Of a stretch of DNA of 64,000 bases, positions 24,001 to 38,400 are shown one piece after another; the first letter of the stretch is position 1, and every line of letters starts with the position of its first letter. The position numbers and the translations under genes were made by a program. The notes beneath the pieces were generated by a model. That model searched no databases. It was given only the letters and a program-made list of their open reading frames with translations, and had not been told where the DNA came from. The stretch covers positions 586,007 through 650,006 of the forward strand of contig JAJEKB010001194.1 in the NCBI GenBank assembly GCA_022393335.1. The letters are read 5' to 3'. Source of the stretch: Macrotrachela quadricornifera (taxonomy: Eukaryota; Rotifera; Eurotatoria; Philodinida; Philodinidae).

Positions 24001-27000
24001 TACTTACTTAGTTATTTTTGTACATTACATATATCTCGTCATCTCTCATCAGCATATTGCTATCATTTGCTTGCACCGCAACCTAACTGGCATATAACGC
24101 CCGCTGTGATCATTTTCCTGTACAATTGTTTATGTTCTCTTTATCGCCAATAAACCACGCAGAATCCTAACTTGTCTTGTTATATGCACTTGCATGCCGG
24201 ATCACGCGACACCTGTACAAATATCAATTCTTCGAGGCAAAATATTCAAGAGACAGAAAGAAAGAGAGTAAAAGACATCCATAGTTGTGCCAAATTGAGA
24301 ACGTCGTATGTATATATTGACACATTGACGTCGATAGACATCCAATGCCTGTTCGTTTGTCCTTCTTCTTTTTCATCAAAAAAATCAATCAATCAGTCAG
24401 ATATTATCCGCAGGGGTCAATCAAATTATAAACGATAATGTTCGTATAATCAATCAAAAACATATAAGTATAGACAAAAATATTAGTCGCCTGGAAGTCT
24501 TCTTACTAGATCTTACTTTCAACCTCTTCTAATAACTAACAAACTTTTATAGATAAATAAAAGCTAGAAAAGAAAACAATTATCACATGACATTATAATT
24601 GTTATATTTCATGATCTTTAAAGAATTTTATTAACCAAACTATATTTTAGGAGTATAAAAACGAAACTTATTTATTAGAAGACGATATTTCACATTAATC
24701 TGTGTTAGTGTATTGAAATATATAATAAATTTAAACGAAAAGATATTTAAAAAAGCGGTCAATTATCACATTTTTTTCTAGATTAAATTAGAACATCGTA
24801 GGACATCTTGATCTTTTCTGTAAAGTAATATTACAAAGTTTATTGAGAAATGTAAAAAAAAAATTATTAACATTTCCTCTTCAATGAATGCTTTGAAATC
24901 TTTTGTAAAATGATCATTCTAATGCAACCATTCGTATTCAACTATAAAAGGTTTAATTTATTTAAAAAATAGATTAATGAGTACTTTGCAATCTATAAAT
25001 GTGTCATAACAGGAAATTAGTATTCAAAGTAAAGCATTATAATAAGAACACTTTAATATAAAAATAAAATAGGCGAAAAATCTTTACAAAATGAATAGAA
25101 TATCGTTTTCAAAGTATATAATTATAAATTGAATCACAAAGAAGAAATTAGTTAAAACATTATTCTTAATAAATAAATACTTAGATCAAAATTTTCAAAT
25201 ATAAGTTAGCTTTTTTTAAGTCGCTACTATTCTATCTTTAGCAAAAAAATATTATTGATTTTGACTAGTATCAAATTATAGAGTCATATTTATAACTGTA
25301 TTTGTCGAGAATGACTATAATTACGCTCAAACTATTACTAAAACGAAATGAAAAAGAAACTTTTTCATCAAACCTTCTGATTTGCTTCATTATCATTTAA
25401 GGCATGAAAAGCGAAACAAAATTTATTCTTGACTATTTTACCTTCATTACACGTATGTTAACGTTCTTTTTTTTTCATTATTTTCTATTATCAACACTTG
25501 CGTCTGCATCACGCACATATAGTTACATTTTTTTTAATTAAAATGTTAAATCTGTTCGTTTATCTACATGGAAATAAAATAATAATGATGATATTTCAAA
25601 CTTCATGCGCCTCTTCTTCATACAAATCATTCAACATACGAATTCTCACTTTTCCTCAAGCTTGTAAAGTTGAATATTTCTTTATAAAATAAAAAGAAAA
25701 TTGATCTATTATCATTGAATACATCAGATATAAAAACAAGAAGTACTTTTAAACTTTCTATTTTTTCTTCATAGTATATGAAGGAAAACAAAAGATTCCA
25801 ATTAGATATTCATTTCCGGAAGATGTTGAAAAATAGATAACATTATTCTTTTTTTTTGTATTATATCAACGGAGGTTAAGATATTGTTATTTCAAATGAT
25901 ACTTTTTCATACTGTATTATAATAAATTATGTTTATTAATAAATGTAATACTATATCTCTGTTCAAATTTTATGACAATAATTTTTATATTTATTTCATA
26001 AGAGAAAAAAAAGAATCATGATTGTGTATTCTAGATGTGTCAATTGCATTATATAACATTTCATACTGAATATTAATTTGAAAAAGAATGAGTACAGATA
26101 CTAATTTAGTCGGTTTAATTTTTCTTAATAAAGAAGAATTTATATGTGGAATTAAAATAAACGATATATTTATTGATAATACCAACACTTTTAAGTTCTA
26201 AAAGTTTTTTTTAAATAAAATACCAATTTTTGAATTTAGAAGAAAATTATTCACTTATACTTATCATATATTTCATGTTAAGTAAGTGACTGAGAAGAAC
26301 AATTTGGAATAGTTCAAATTTATCCTATTCTCATTATATTCATACGAATTATTTAATCAGAATAATCGATATATGAATTATAATCTATTTGAAATGGTTC
26401 TCAACATACCTACGTACTGACACCATGGATCTTTACTGATCCATAAAGTTAGACAAAGGTGAAGATGACTATATCAAATTATCAAGCAATTAATGTAATA
26501 CTTATTATGATACTAAATAAATTTTAATATTTGTTTTCAGTTAAATTAGATTTCATTCAAATAAAAATTAGAAAAAAAATAAATGGAAATAATCATATTC
26601 GAATAACATCGATTGATAGACAATCATTTTTAACGTAATTTGTTTACATCACAAAGAATTCTTTAAATTTTTACATTTTCTTATTTTTATTTTCTTGTAA
26701 TTTTAATTAAAAATGAGCTTAGACGATCCTGTTTTGTTCGCTAGAATCGATTTTTATTCTATCCATTACTTCTAATCAATATTTTTTGCTGTACTTCCGT
26801 ATAAATAATTCCGCTTTATCTAAACAATGAAGATATTGATAAGCACAATAAATAATTAAATACATGAGATATATTTGTATTATCAAAATCTATTCTTTTA
26901 TTTTGTTTAAGCGGTTCTTAAATGCTATTATTCGACGTCTTAAATCTTACTAAGTACTTCTAATAATCAAAAGTAATAGTACATATAATTACACGAACAA

Positions 27001-27395
27001 TATCTCGCTAGGAAAAGAACGCTTTAGATACATATTAATTGAATTGAGAAGAAGTTTTCAGCCGCATCAATAAGTAACTGAAATATTGATCATCAGATTA
27101 TATTTATATTTAAATAGAAATATAAAAATAAATACAATTATATATAATTAAAATATCAATACATTAGGATATCAATGATGATTATTGTTAAGATTTATCA
27201 TCCGATAATTTCAAAATAGTAGCAAACATTAATTAAAAATCAATTGTTAACTATTGAAAATATATTTCATCTCATTAATCTGATGTAAAAAAATACAACA
27301 AATTTGTTAGTGTCTATTTTCAAAGACGCTATAATAATTATAATAAAAATCATTAAAATTATATGTATTCAAATATTTATGTGATAATAAACTAC
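21077..27395. other. Gene-poor region upstream of the GPCR
   Basis: About 6.3 kb with no supported exon on either strand. It has simple-sequence tracts (GAAA repeats near 23,260; ATC repeats near 23,735; poly-A and poly-T) and one less AT-rich block at about 24,040-24,430. It lies immediately 5' of the GPCR start, so promoter and 5' UTR elements are likely here, but none is recognisable. Confidence 0.4.
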
Positions 27396-27945
27396 CATAT
27401 TGGCTGAAAATGGATCATCCTGTGATGTGTCAGATGTATCTTGAAATTCTGTATAAAAATCACTCGATGTAGAAAATAGTTCATGTGTAGTATAGATATT
27501 AGATATAATAACTTAAGATAACTATTTATTATCATTTTCCAGTCGTTTAAAACGATCATCTAATATATGATAAGCATGTGATTTTATGCTAAATTTATTT
27601 ACAATAATAGTATTATGGAGATTTGTATGATAATGATTGCTTCTTTTTTTTGTTAATAATTTATAAATGATCTACTTTAATTTCTTTAGCTACAACATTT
27701 GAATTAACACTGAACGCATCATAATGATTTAATAAAAAAATTTGCAACAACATAGTATTCTTATGTACAATCGAACTGGATACATATCGAGTGAAATAAT
27801 TTAAATAAATCAAATGGAAAGCTCGCAAATTTTCAGTGATAAATACACACATATCTAAAAGAACTATTGCAGAGCAAAACCGCTCCATTAACTTCTTTTT
27901 TTTCCTAAAATTAAGCTTTTTTTCTAGTAGGATATTTTGTTTCAT
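27396..27945 (-). pseudogene. Possible decayed OTU-like gene fragment
   Basis: On the minus strand an open stretch (27945-27661) contains ITENLRAFHLIYLNYF and LLQIFLLNHYDAFSVNS. The second piece resembles the NHYD-type His motif of OTU cysteine proteases. After its stop, a +1 frame continues coding-like sequence (KSHAYHILDDRFKRLEN) to about 27,525. A third piece at about 27,500-27,396 reads SDFYTEFQDTSDTSQDD. Frame breaks between the pieces suggest a broken gene, perhaps of transposon origin. No catalytic Cys segment was found. Low confidence; it could also be unrelated chance ORFs. Confidence 0.25.
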
Positions 27946-28333
27946 CTTCTATCTTATCAATTCAAAAAAAAAGAAAACAAAAATCACATTAGTATGAGAA
28001 AGAACAAAAAAAAACAGCAATAGTCAATTATAGAACAAAAAAAAACAACAAATACAATTAATTACATAGTAATGCAGCGTAAATACACAAAAAAAAAGAG
28101 AAAAAGAAAATCAAACAAATAAGATCTTTTGCATGTAAATGAATATATATATATATATAAGACTGTTCAGTTTTTGCATTGTTTGTATCTATAAAATAGT
28201 GGAGTCCTGATATTAATATTTAGTTGAGTAGAAATAATAAACGGAGAAAAAAAACCATTGAGCATATCGTAATACACATAATATATTGAAACAAATATCT
28301 GACACAAAATAAAGAAACAAGTTTGATTATCGA
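27946..28333. other. A-rich spacer
   Basis: A-rich simple sequence with an AT dinucleotide run near 28,146, 3' of the phosphatase gene. Nothing else seen. Confidence 0.4.
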
Positions 28334-31300
28334 TTAATTATCGTCTACTTGTACTAATCCATGATCGTAGGCATATAGTACAGCTCCACATGCATATTGA
28401 TATTGACTCTAAAATAATATAAATAATAAAATAAAACAAAATCAATTCATTATATATTCATACAGCAGTTTGAATCATTCCTAAACGTTGTTCACGCATT
28501 TGTCGAACAATATCAAGTGGAAATACAGGTTGATTTGTTTCAATAAGACATAGAGCAGTTTCCATTAAAATTAAAACACCTGTTCGACCAATACCAGCAC
28601 TAAAAATAAAAAAATCATTCGATTCATTTTAAACTCAATAATACATAGAAAACATTCTTTTTTGAATAAGGAAATAAAACTTTATTTATAAGAATTATTC
28701 ATGTTATTTTATTTACCTGCAATGAACAAGAATAGGTAAATGTTTTTTTGATTTTCTTAATTCTCGAATTTCTAAAACAAATTCAACAAAAGATGCAAAA
28801 TCATTTGGTACACCATGATCAGGCCATGTTTCAGTTTGAATTTGATAAATAATTCTTTCTTCATTTAATTCTTTATGTGAAAATAAAAATTCTCGATAAA
28901 TAAGTTGATTTTCTTTTCGTTCACGTCGACATCGTATACTAAATAATCCATAATCATTTGTTTCTAATACATTTGGCCAATATTGATGACATTTTACTCG
29001 ACCACTAAAATTAAAGGAAAAATATACAATTAAATTTAATAAAAATAAAAATAATAAATAATATTATTACTTTTCATATAAAGTTGTAAGCATAATTAAT
29101 AATGTACATTGCTGTTCCCAAATCATTGTCCAAAAAGCTTCACACGTTGTTGGCAATGGTCCTTGAGTAGCTATATAACGATTAACAATATCTGTTGATA
29201 TAATTGGCATCTAATATATAAAAAAAGAAAGATTAATATTTTACAAATAAATATATTTTACATTGATAAAACTAGCATTAATATAATCACTATCTGAACT
29301 AGATTTAAGTATAACACGTGTTTGATCATAAGGTAAAACATCTTTATAACGATTGCGATAATAATTATTTTGACTAGAACTAATTTCAAATGTAAAACCA
29401 TCCTTTCGTCGTTGAAGTGTCTAAAAAGAAAAGAAAATTATTTTTTATAATTGAATAAAATTTATTAGATATATATATATATATATTTAACTTACTTCAT
29501 ACTGTTCAATAAGAAGACCTGTTTTAATATCATTACGTAATGTATCTAATGATTGTTCTAATGGATTTTTTTTATTTATATCTAATAAACCATTATCATA
29601 AGCATTTTCTGAATCTGTATCATGATTTGATGATAAATGACATTTTTTTAAAGGTCGAATTAAAAGTTCCAATTCACCAGATTGTCTCTCACGTGATTGT
29701 CGAATCATATTAACAACCTAAATATTTTTATACAAAAAAAAACACATATTCTTTTTGTTTATTAGTTGTTTTTATTATAATTTACCTCTTCATGTGAAAA
29801 ATTAAGAATATCAATAGTATTGATTGATAATATTTGATCACCTTCATGAAGTGATGCTCGACTTGCTGAAGTATTAAAAGCTACTCGTGAGACAACAATT
29901 GGTGTATGTTCATCTCCACCACCCTAGATACAGAAATATATTTATTATATAGGATGTCCCAAAAGTTGTGATCGTTTAAGAGATGCATAGGACTTTTGTA
30001 CTGATCAAAGCTAATCTAATACTTCTATTTTTATCTGATAGAGAAGAATTGTAAGTTTTCATTTTTAATAACGGAGCTCATTAATACTCTTAAAAGTACA
30101 TCACTACTATCTAAAAATAGAAAAATTGAATATTTTCCCAATAATCGAGAGCAATATATAATATTTTTCATATAATTATTCTAATTTATATCGTTATTAT
30201 AAACTCTAAATCACTATCATTTCTTCTAAATAATTTATTAATATTCGTTCTGATATATTATTGTATAAAGAAGACGATAATATCAGATCTATAGTCAGTA
30301 AAACTCATGAAATCATCCAGCATCCTCATTCCAGTAGTTATCAAAATTTTGATTGTCTGAATAGTAAATTGCTCTCTAGACATATGTCAACAGTAGGCAA
30401 TCCATCTAGAAAATATTATAGAAGGACTATAATAAAAATTCATAATAATGACATAAGTTAGAATAGTTATATGAAAAACGTTATATATTGCTCTCGATTA
30501 TTAAAAAAAATTCCAAGTTTCTCTATTACAGATAGTAGTGATTCCTTTTGAAGTGTATTTATGAATTTTGTCTTCAAGAATAAAAACGTACAATTCTTCT
30601 CTATCAGATAAAAAACAAATTATTCGATTGATCTTGATCAATAAGAAATTCTTTTGTATTTCTCCAGTGATCATGACTTTTAGGATACTCTATATATAAA
30701 ACAAAAAAGTTTAAATCATTTACTTTAACATTAAAACCATATCGACCATCTGTATCTGCTTGAAGTTTTATTATAATTGTATCTGAATTTTGTTTTAGTA
30801 TATTATTATCAATATGTAGTGTCCCATTGGATGTTTCAAGACTACAAAAAAAAAAAAAGAAAAATGTAGAAAATCATCTGTAAAATTCTATATAATTTAT
30901 TAAATTATATTTTTACCCATTTTGATAATCATTTTTTCTTGGTAATGTAGCATTTTTTGGTTTATATTCATTAGCTTCAATTAATGCATTATTATTTATT
31001 AATAAATTTTGTTGTTGAGAATTTTTTGTTGAATTAAATGGTTGTCGAGGAGGTTTTGGTGGTGGTGAACGCATATTTATAAATTTATCAGATTTTGATA
31101 TGGATACAGAAGAAGAAGAAAGAAATAAAACTGTTTTTAAATTTGAATTTCTATTTAATGATGATAAAGTATTATTTGTTGTTGATATTGGTAATGTTGA
31201 CGAACCATTTGCTGAATGAATACTTTTACGACTTGAAACTCTAAAAATAAAAAATAAAAAAATTTTATATTAAAAAGAAAAAAGTAAATCATTTACCTTT

Positions 31301-33944
31301 CAAATGTCTTTGGTTTTTTACCATTAGTTTCAATTAATAAACCATTTGGTACAATATCGTTACTAAATTACAAGAAAAAAAAACCAACAATCAATATATT
31401 TATAATTTAAATAATTAATATTTACCTATGTCGAAATTTATTAGTAAATTGAAAAAATTTTTTTGGTGATTGTGGTATTGATGTTAAACGAAAAAATGTA
31501 TGATGATCAACACATGATTTCCATAAATATTTACAACAACGATAACTACGTAATGTAAATACAATTGAATTATCATCTGATGAATTCTAAATAAAAAGAA
31601 AAAATAAAATAAAATTTTTAGTTTAATTTTATTCTTTGAAAAAAAATGAATAAATTTATTAAAACAACGAAAGACGTGCAATAACATGCTGATAAAAATG
31701 AAATAGATTTTTATTTTACCATAATATATAAAGGTGATGGTATATCATCTTCGGTCTGGAATTAATATTTACTAACTTATTGATTTTATTTTTGTATAGA
31801 AAAAATAAATACTTACAAGACTTTTAACAAGTTGAATATAAAATGTTCGACGTTTGAAAGAAATTTTTGTTATTCGATCCCTAATTTATTAAAAAAAGAC
31901 AAAAAAAATTATTTATTCTCAAATTTCAAGTTTATTAAATTGTTATTGTTTTTTTTTTACCAAGGAAATGTATTTAATTTAGTTGAATTTTGAAAAACAG
32001 ATATTCCAATAGCACAAACACCAACATATAATTCAACAATTGAATTATTTACATTATCATTTGTATTTGATACCTAATTAAATCGATCAATCAACTAAAT
32101 AAATATTTTATTACTAAATATCTCTACTTACTTTAACAGACGCCTTGTGTAATTCTACACCATACATATCTAGTGAACTAACTACATGAAGATAATTGAC
32201 TTCAGCATCAGCAGGAGATTGACCTCTATTTAGTAAATATATATAAATTAATCTTTATGAATATTTGAATTGTTTTATTATACAAAATAGAATATTTTTA
32301 AGAAAATAAATTTATGTAAAATTCTGATTATTATTTTAAAAAAAACTAGAAAATACAAAATTAATCTCATTAATTTCTCTTTTATTAAACAATATTCTGA
32401 AAGAGAAAGGCTATTCAAGATCTAATAAACAATACAAATAAATAGATTTATCGAGTAAGAATATGTAATATTGATAGCAAAATTGTACACTACGTTTAAA
32501 AAACGTCTTTTCGATTTATAATTATTTTCAAAAAAAAAATTAGCAACAAGCATTTTTATGTTTATATTATGTTGTTCTTGTAGTCCATACAACATTCTGT
32601 CTATAGACATTATATTTCTGCTTGATTAAGACATTTATGAGTTAATATAGTTGTCTGTTCTATATCATATGATTGACATTGAGAGAAAAAAATGTCTATT
32701 TTTTTAGAAAGTCAATTACTATTGAATACTAATGAGCGAGTAATGACAGTTTATAATATTACTATAAATATTAAATAGTTAAAAACCTTATAAAACAACA
32801 AAGTTTGTTACGTAATGATGTACAAATTTTCTATTATCTATCAGATTCTATAGATATTATTTCATAAATATTCTAATTTATTGGATTTTTTTTTTGTTAA
32901 AATAGTATGTAAATTAAAATCGAATAGTACTGGTTGTTTCTCTTAATAAAATAGTTGAGAAGATTTTATACAAATTAATTTTTGAAATTTCATATTGATA
33001 AAAATATGAAATTGAAATTTTCTTACCTATGTTGTTTATGGTATTGTTCAACTTCATTTTCAAAATCTGAATTTTGAAATGGTACAAAACGAAAATCTTC
33101 TAAATAACCATGTCGATGTTCATCAGCATCATAATCACCAAGTTCACCTAAATTGAGAAAAAATATATTATGTTTAACTTAATATATTATTATTTTTTTT
33201 TAAATTTACTTTGTACAATATAACTTGCTAATATAGCTGCTGTTGATCTTGGACACCACATTTTTCCACTTAATAACTCTTTTTTTATTTGTAATACATA
33301 TAAATATTTAGTAAATTCATCATCAATTTGTGTAGATGGATCCGTAAGAAAAAATCGTACTTTAAAATAAAGATGATATGGTGACATTGTTGTTGTTAAT
33401 TGTTTTTTAAGTGTTTTAGTTGAATCTAACCATCGATATGCAAAATCTTGTGTTAAATCTTCAATAAGTAAACCAAAATATTTTCTTTCAATTGATAAAT
33501 CCAAATAATCAAATACTTCATTAAGTAAATCGATTCCTTTGGAACGACGCTAAAAAAATTATGAAATTAAAAAAAAAAACTTTTTTGTTGATTTTTTTTC
33601 TTTAAACTTACATCTATATGAAATGTTCGTTCAGTATCATCGAGAAAATGTATAATACAAGGATAATGACGAAGATTTCGATCACGTGCTATTTCAAATG
33701 CACGCACATTATATGAACGACATGATGATGATGTTGATGAAACATGTGATGATAAAATTGGTGTTGATGGTTTACTACTGGATGAACGTCTTAATGAAAT
33801 CATCCGTTGAAGTAAACGTGTTTTACTAGATGAAGATGTTGTATCATCATGTAATTGAATAGATGAACAATGATTTGTTGGCATTGTTGTAGATTTTTGT
33901 CGTACTGTGTCAGATAGATGTGATGATGATGATGGTTGTGTCAT
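28334..33944 (-). CDS. PTPN4-like: FERM-PDZ protein tyrosine phosphatase (PTPN3/PTPN4 type)
   Basis: Eighteen phase-consistent exons give about 975 aa, near the human 913-926. After a Ser-rich leader, a FERM domain spans about residues 75-420 ([33 protein letters not shown]). A Pro/Ser linker ([11 protein letters not shown]) and a PDZ domain (about 575-665, RYGFNVKGGGDEH) follow. The PTP domain (about 715-970) has [12 protein letters not shown], the ETWPDHGVP loop, the catalytic [11 protein letters not shown] and the Q-loop region MIQTA. All catalytic motifs are intact, so it should be active. PTPN3/4 act at the membrane-cytoskeleton interface on receptors and adaptors. The start at 33944 is the first in-frame Met, but the frame stays open without Met to about 34,150, so an upstream exon may exist. 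One intron holds a foldback element. Confidence 0.93.
29948..30694. repeat. Foldback element IR3 inside a PTPN intron
   Basis: The ends are TATAGGATGTCCCAAAAGTT (left, about 29,948) and an inverted AACTTTTGGGACATCC-like end that has drifted to GACTTTTAGGATACTC (right, about 30,690). The subterminal block TTTTTATCTGATAGAGAAGA is repeated inverted at about 30,590. ATAATCGAGAGCAATATATA (about 30,141) is answered by TATATATTGCTCTCGATTAT (about 30,482). The arms are about 270 bp and the centre about 200 bp. It sits in the intron between the exons at 30724-30841 and 29786-29923. The end sequence and flanking TA recall Tc1/mariner-type non-autonomous elements. No transposase ORF is present. Confidence 0.75.
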
Positions 33945-35430
33945 AACTGCTGCTGTTGATGAATCGTCTGTCGATTGTGATAGAGATTGAGATGATGATA
34001 AAGATGCAGTTGTTATTGCGGTTGCTCCTGCTGTTGCTGTTGCTGCTGACGAGAGAACAAATTTTTTATTGTTCGATCTCGTTGCATTTTGTTGATGCTG
34101 TTGTTGAACGAATGGAGCCGCCAGTTTTCCTTTTTTTTTATATGTTGATCTTTACAGAAAAAATTAATTCATTTTTGTTCTTATAAGAAAAGATCTTAAA
34201 TAAGAAAATTATATTTCGGAAAGAATTAATTTAATTTAATACAATCAATTCGATCGACGATCAATATGATTAGATGAAGGAAGAAGAAAAAATAGAGGAA
34301 GACAACGCGTGATCTGGTCAAGCCAATGTCTTATTCTAATCAAGTCAATGTTTAGAATGGAGATGATCGAATAAATGAGAAAGGAAGATTTAAAGCTCAT
34401 CGACCTTTCCTTATGTACTGATTATAAGCACAATCAAAAGTAAATGAGAACGGTAAACATGAAGTAAGCAAAAAAAAAAGAAGGAAACTCCACATGTTGC
34501 CAGCTCATTATCAAGCTATAGACACATCTTTTTATAATGGTTGTTAAGATAGCTAATCTTTCCACATTTCTTACTTCAAAAAAAACTGATCAATTATACG
34601 AATTACTGTTGTCTAAAACTACTTAGTATATTGTCATCACTTTTCTTATCTTTTTTTTCTTTGCTATTGATAAAAAACAATAAACGTATATATTTCCTTT
34701 GAGAATAATTCATTGAAAACAAATATAACTTACAGTACAAGTGAAATTTGACTAAACACTAGTTTATCTAATATCTATTTGTGCATGCATACAATCAACG
34801 ATTGACATCGTTCTACTACAGTTATAAAACTTGCATAATCATAAGGATAGAGCAAGAAAAACGAAGAATGAAGGGAAAGAATAGAACTGCCATTAAGAAG
34901 CAACCGCAATCATATCGGCATCTCTTTCTATACTCTCTTTCTCTTTTTCTTACTCGTTCTTCTATGTTCGTGCGAGTGTGTATATGTGCGTGTGTGTGTG
35001 GAACAAAACAATATATATGTATAGTCTATGCTTCTTCATTCGCTCGTTTGTTCGCTCTCTCTCTCTCTCTGTGTCTTTCCTACCCTTCTCTCTTCTCTCT
35101 TTCCTCAATGTCAATGCTCACTACTGTACATACCCTACTTCGCCTTGGTGTGAGGGTCATAGAACACACACTCGTACATACGCACAACAATGACGGTCAT
35201 CACTCTGCAGTCATGATGTTTTTTTTTCTTCTTTCTCTCAATCTTTTTTTTTTTGTCGAATCTCATCGAACAATCTGACCGGCACATACATATGTGAAAA
35301 AAAAAGGCGACATAGAAAGACTTTTATCACAAAGATATGTCGACAAAAAAAAACACGTACACAAAATGAGCAAAATATGTGAAGAAATAATATAAAATCA
35401 GTATATACATCTGACTTTAAAAAGTTTATT
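33945..35430. other. Intergenic between PTPN and SETDB1-A
   Basis: Contains the open, Ala/Ser/Gln-rich possible 5' extension of PTPN (to about 34,150). A CT- and TG-rich simple-sequence block follows at about 34,900-35,260, where a 165-codon plus-strand ORF occurs. That ORF is low-complexity and looks like a by-product of the CT tract. Probable promoter of PTPN and 3' flank of SETDB1-A. Confidence 0.45.
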
Positions 35431-38400
35431 TTATAAAAGTCGTCCACGACAATTTTTTGAACCACAAAAACATTTCACTTCACGATCAGGTAACAATTCA
35501 CAATTATAATGCCAAGTGAGTTCTAAAATAATCATAAAAAAAAAATACTAAGTCTTCATCATATTTAACAGTTTATGTAATCGGAAAACCAATAAGTAAT
35601 ATGAGAATTTTTTTTAAATATTATTTCATATAATTGAAAAATTGAATTAGGTGTCAAAATCTTAAAAGATTTTTATTAAAAGTATTCCTTTAATTTTACC
35701 TTCTCCTGCTTTAACACGAGTACGAGTAAATAAAGATAAATGTGGAAAATGTAAATCATGAGATTCAATAAAAACATTTTGAATATACATATTTGGATCA
35801 CATGAATGATTGAAATATCTTCCTAAATTGCTATATAAACTTCCATCAATTACGTATGGTTCAATATCATCATCGTCATCATCATCATCAATATCGTCAT
35901 CATGATTAATTTCATAATGAATTTGTTTAACTAAATCAAGACTTGTTTGATATCTATCATCCATAGTTTGAACACGTTCATGTCCTTGATCTGATGTAAT
36001 TAATTCTCCAATATATTGACAAATAAATGTTCCACGTGGTAAATCATGTAATGTACGTAAACCCCAACCTTTATTTTTATCTTTAAATAATTGTAATTGA
36101 ACAAATAAACCTTGTTGTACAAGACGATTTGAACAATGTTTTGAATGACATGAACATTTTGAATTACATTCATATATACCACTTGATACAGGATTAAGTA
36201 AACGTTTTCTTTGATAACCTAAATTTTTAATAATATGTGAAAGTGTATTACGATTTTTTTGTTTTTCAATAACGAATGGATCATGATTAAGTAAAGCTTG
36301 ATCCAATGTCTTACGAAAGCAAGCACATTTCATTCGATCACTACAACTTAAATAAAATTTCTTTTTACATATATTAGAAAATTTTTTATCTTTTTACTTA
36401 CTTATCAATACAATTACAACATGATGTCATATTTGTATCATTAAATGCAGCATAAATTCGATTATCATATGGACGAATTTGAGTAATATAAGTAAAATTA
36501 TCTGGTTTATCATTATTTATATCATTATATACAGATATATGAATATTTTCTTGACCATTAGAAAGATCATTAATAATAATAAAGTTTTTATTAAATTTTT
36601 CTATAGCTGGTGTAAAACGAGTTGAAAGATCATCAACAAAAAATTTTATTGATAATTTTGATTCAGTTCGATAAAGATATTTTTCAATATCATCAAGTGA
36701 ATAAAATATACAATGACATGGTGTACGATAACCACGTGGTTTACCATCAACAATTGACCATTGACATTCAAATGGAAGTAAAAATGGATTTACACGTATT
36801 TGATTATTAATAAATTTTTCTTCAGCTAATAAAATACATTGTTGACTACATTTATGTGCAATAAATGATAAACTATTAAGTATTCGAAATTTTGGTAAAA
36901 GAATATCAGTATAATAAGCTGTAAGCATATTAGCACGTGATGCTGATGGAGTTTCATCACTTGATGATGAAGATTGTCGTTGTGAAATTTGTAATTGTTT
37001 AGTATTAGATTGATCACGAAGTTTTTTTCTACCTAAATTTCAATAAATATTATTTATGACAAAGTAAAGTCGTCACGAAATGTTATCTGCTCAATTTTTT
37101 TTTGTTCACTCTTATAAAATTGTCTGGAGAATTATATGAAAAAAAAATTAATTATCGCTATTATGTTGACAAATGGAAAACAAGGTCAGATCACATAAAA
37201 AAAATCACTCATAATGATCACTTCTCTATGATACAATCGATGATTATACAAACGTGTTTATTTAAGTAGTATAATATATTCTTTATATCAAAAACATATT
37301 GTAATCAAGAGAATCTATAAATCATTTTTCTTTTTCGAAATACTTTGAAATACTTCCTATAATTGTCAGAACGTATTTTACTCTTAATTAATCACGTCCT
37401 TGGTTGATTTTTCCGTTCTTTTGATAAGTGCGTTTTTCATGTCCAACAGGCAATCAATTGTTCTACTTCATCATTTATTCTCTTCACACGCGATACTTCA
37501 TCATTTTCAATAGCAATACCTTCATTTATATTATTGACATTTGTCTTCCGTTTACGTAAACGTGACAAATTTGAATTTGATATGATCATATCTTTTGCTG
37601 GATTGTGAAATTTTGAAGATAATGATGAAGAAATTTTTAATGTTTTTGTTAAACATAATTCTGAACATGGTTCAATAATCGATGAATTTGAATAAATCCA
37701 CATTTGTGTTTGAGATTTTCGTTCAAAAAAGCATATTTTTATAATTGAACAATCTTTATCAATTATACGTACATTATGATATTGTGTACCAAATTTTTTA
37801 ACACGAATTATTGTACCTATAGAAAAATTTGATTGTTTCAATAGATTAGATGTTCGAAATGCATGTTGATAATATAATCGTAATTCTGTATAATCAATAT
37901 TTAATATATGTTTTTGAAAATCTTGACAAAGACAAAGATGAAAATCTGTTTGTAAATGATAAGAAGCTGTAAAATCATCATAAATAATAAGATATCGATT
38001 GAAATTTTTTATTGAACATGGTTTTTCAAGTATAAAACCAAGACGAGATGATGAACGATGAAAAACACGAGTTCGAATTGGTATAGGTAATGTTGGATTA
38101 GGTCTACTTATATATAACTGTCGTTTAGCTACACATTCAGATGATGACATTAGAGAATGATGAACCTATGAAACAAAAACAAAAGCAGTCATTTATTTTC
38201 ATATAAGAATATACTATATATTTACTAAAATAATATGAGTTTCTGGAAGATTTAAATAACAGAAACTTGTTGCACATATTTGAAATGGTAAATTTGGTTT
38301 AACATGAATTAATTCAGTATCTATATCAAGTTTTGGAATTAAATTTTTCAATATAGTATAATCGTCTTTTTCATGTGTATTTGTATTTGATATTTCATTG

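Noticed and set aside
34781..35278. 165-codon plus-strand ORF
   Set aside because: Made of CT- and TG-rich simple sequence (runs of Leu/Ser/Phe and Val/Cys); no domain, no codon pattern like the neighbours. Likely 5' flank of PTPN.
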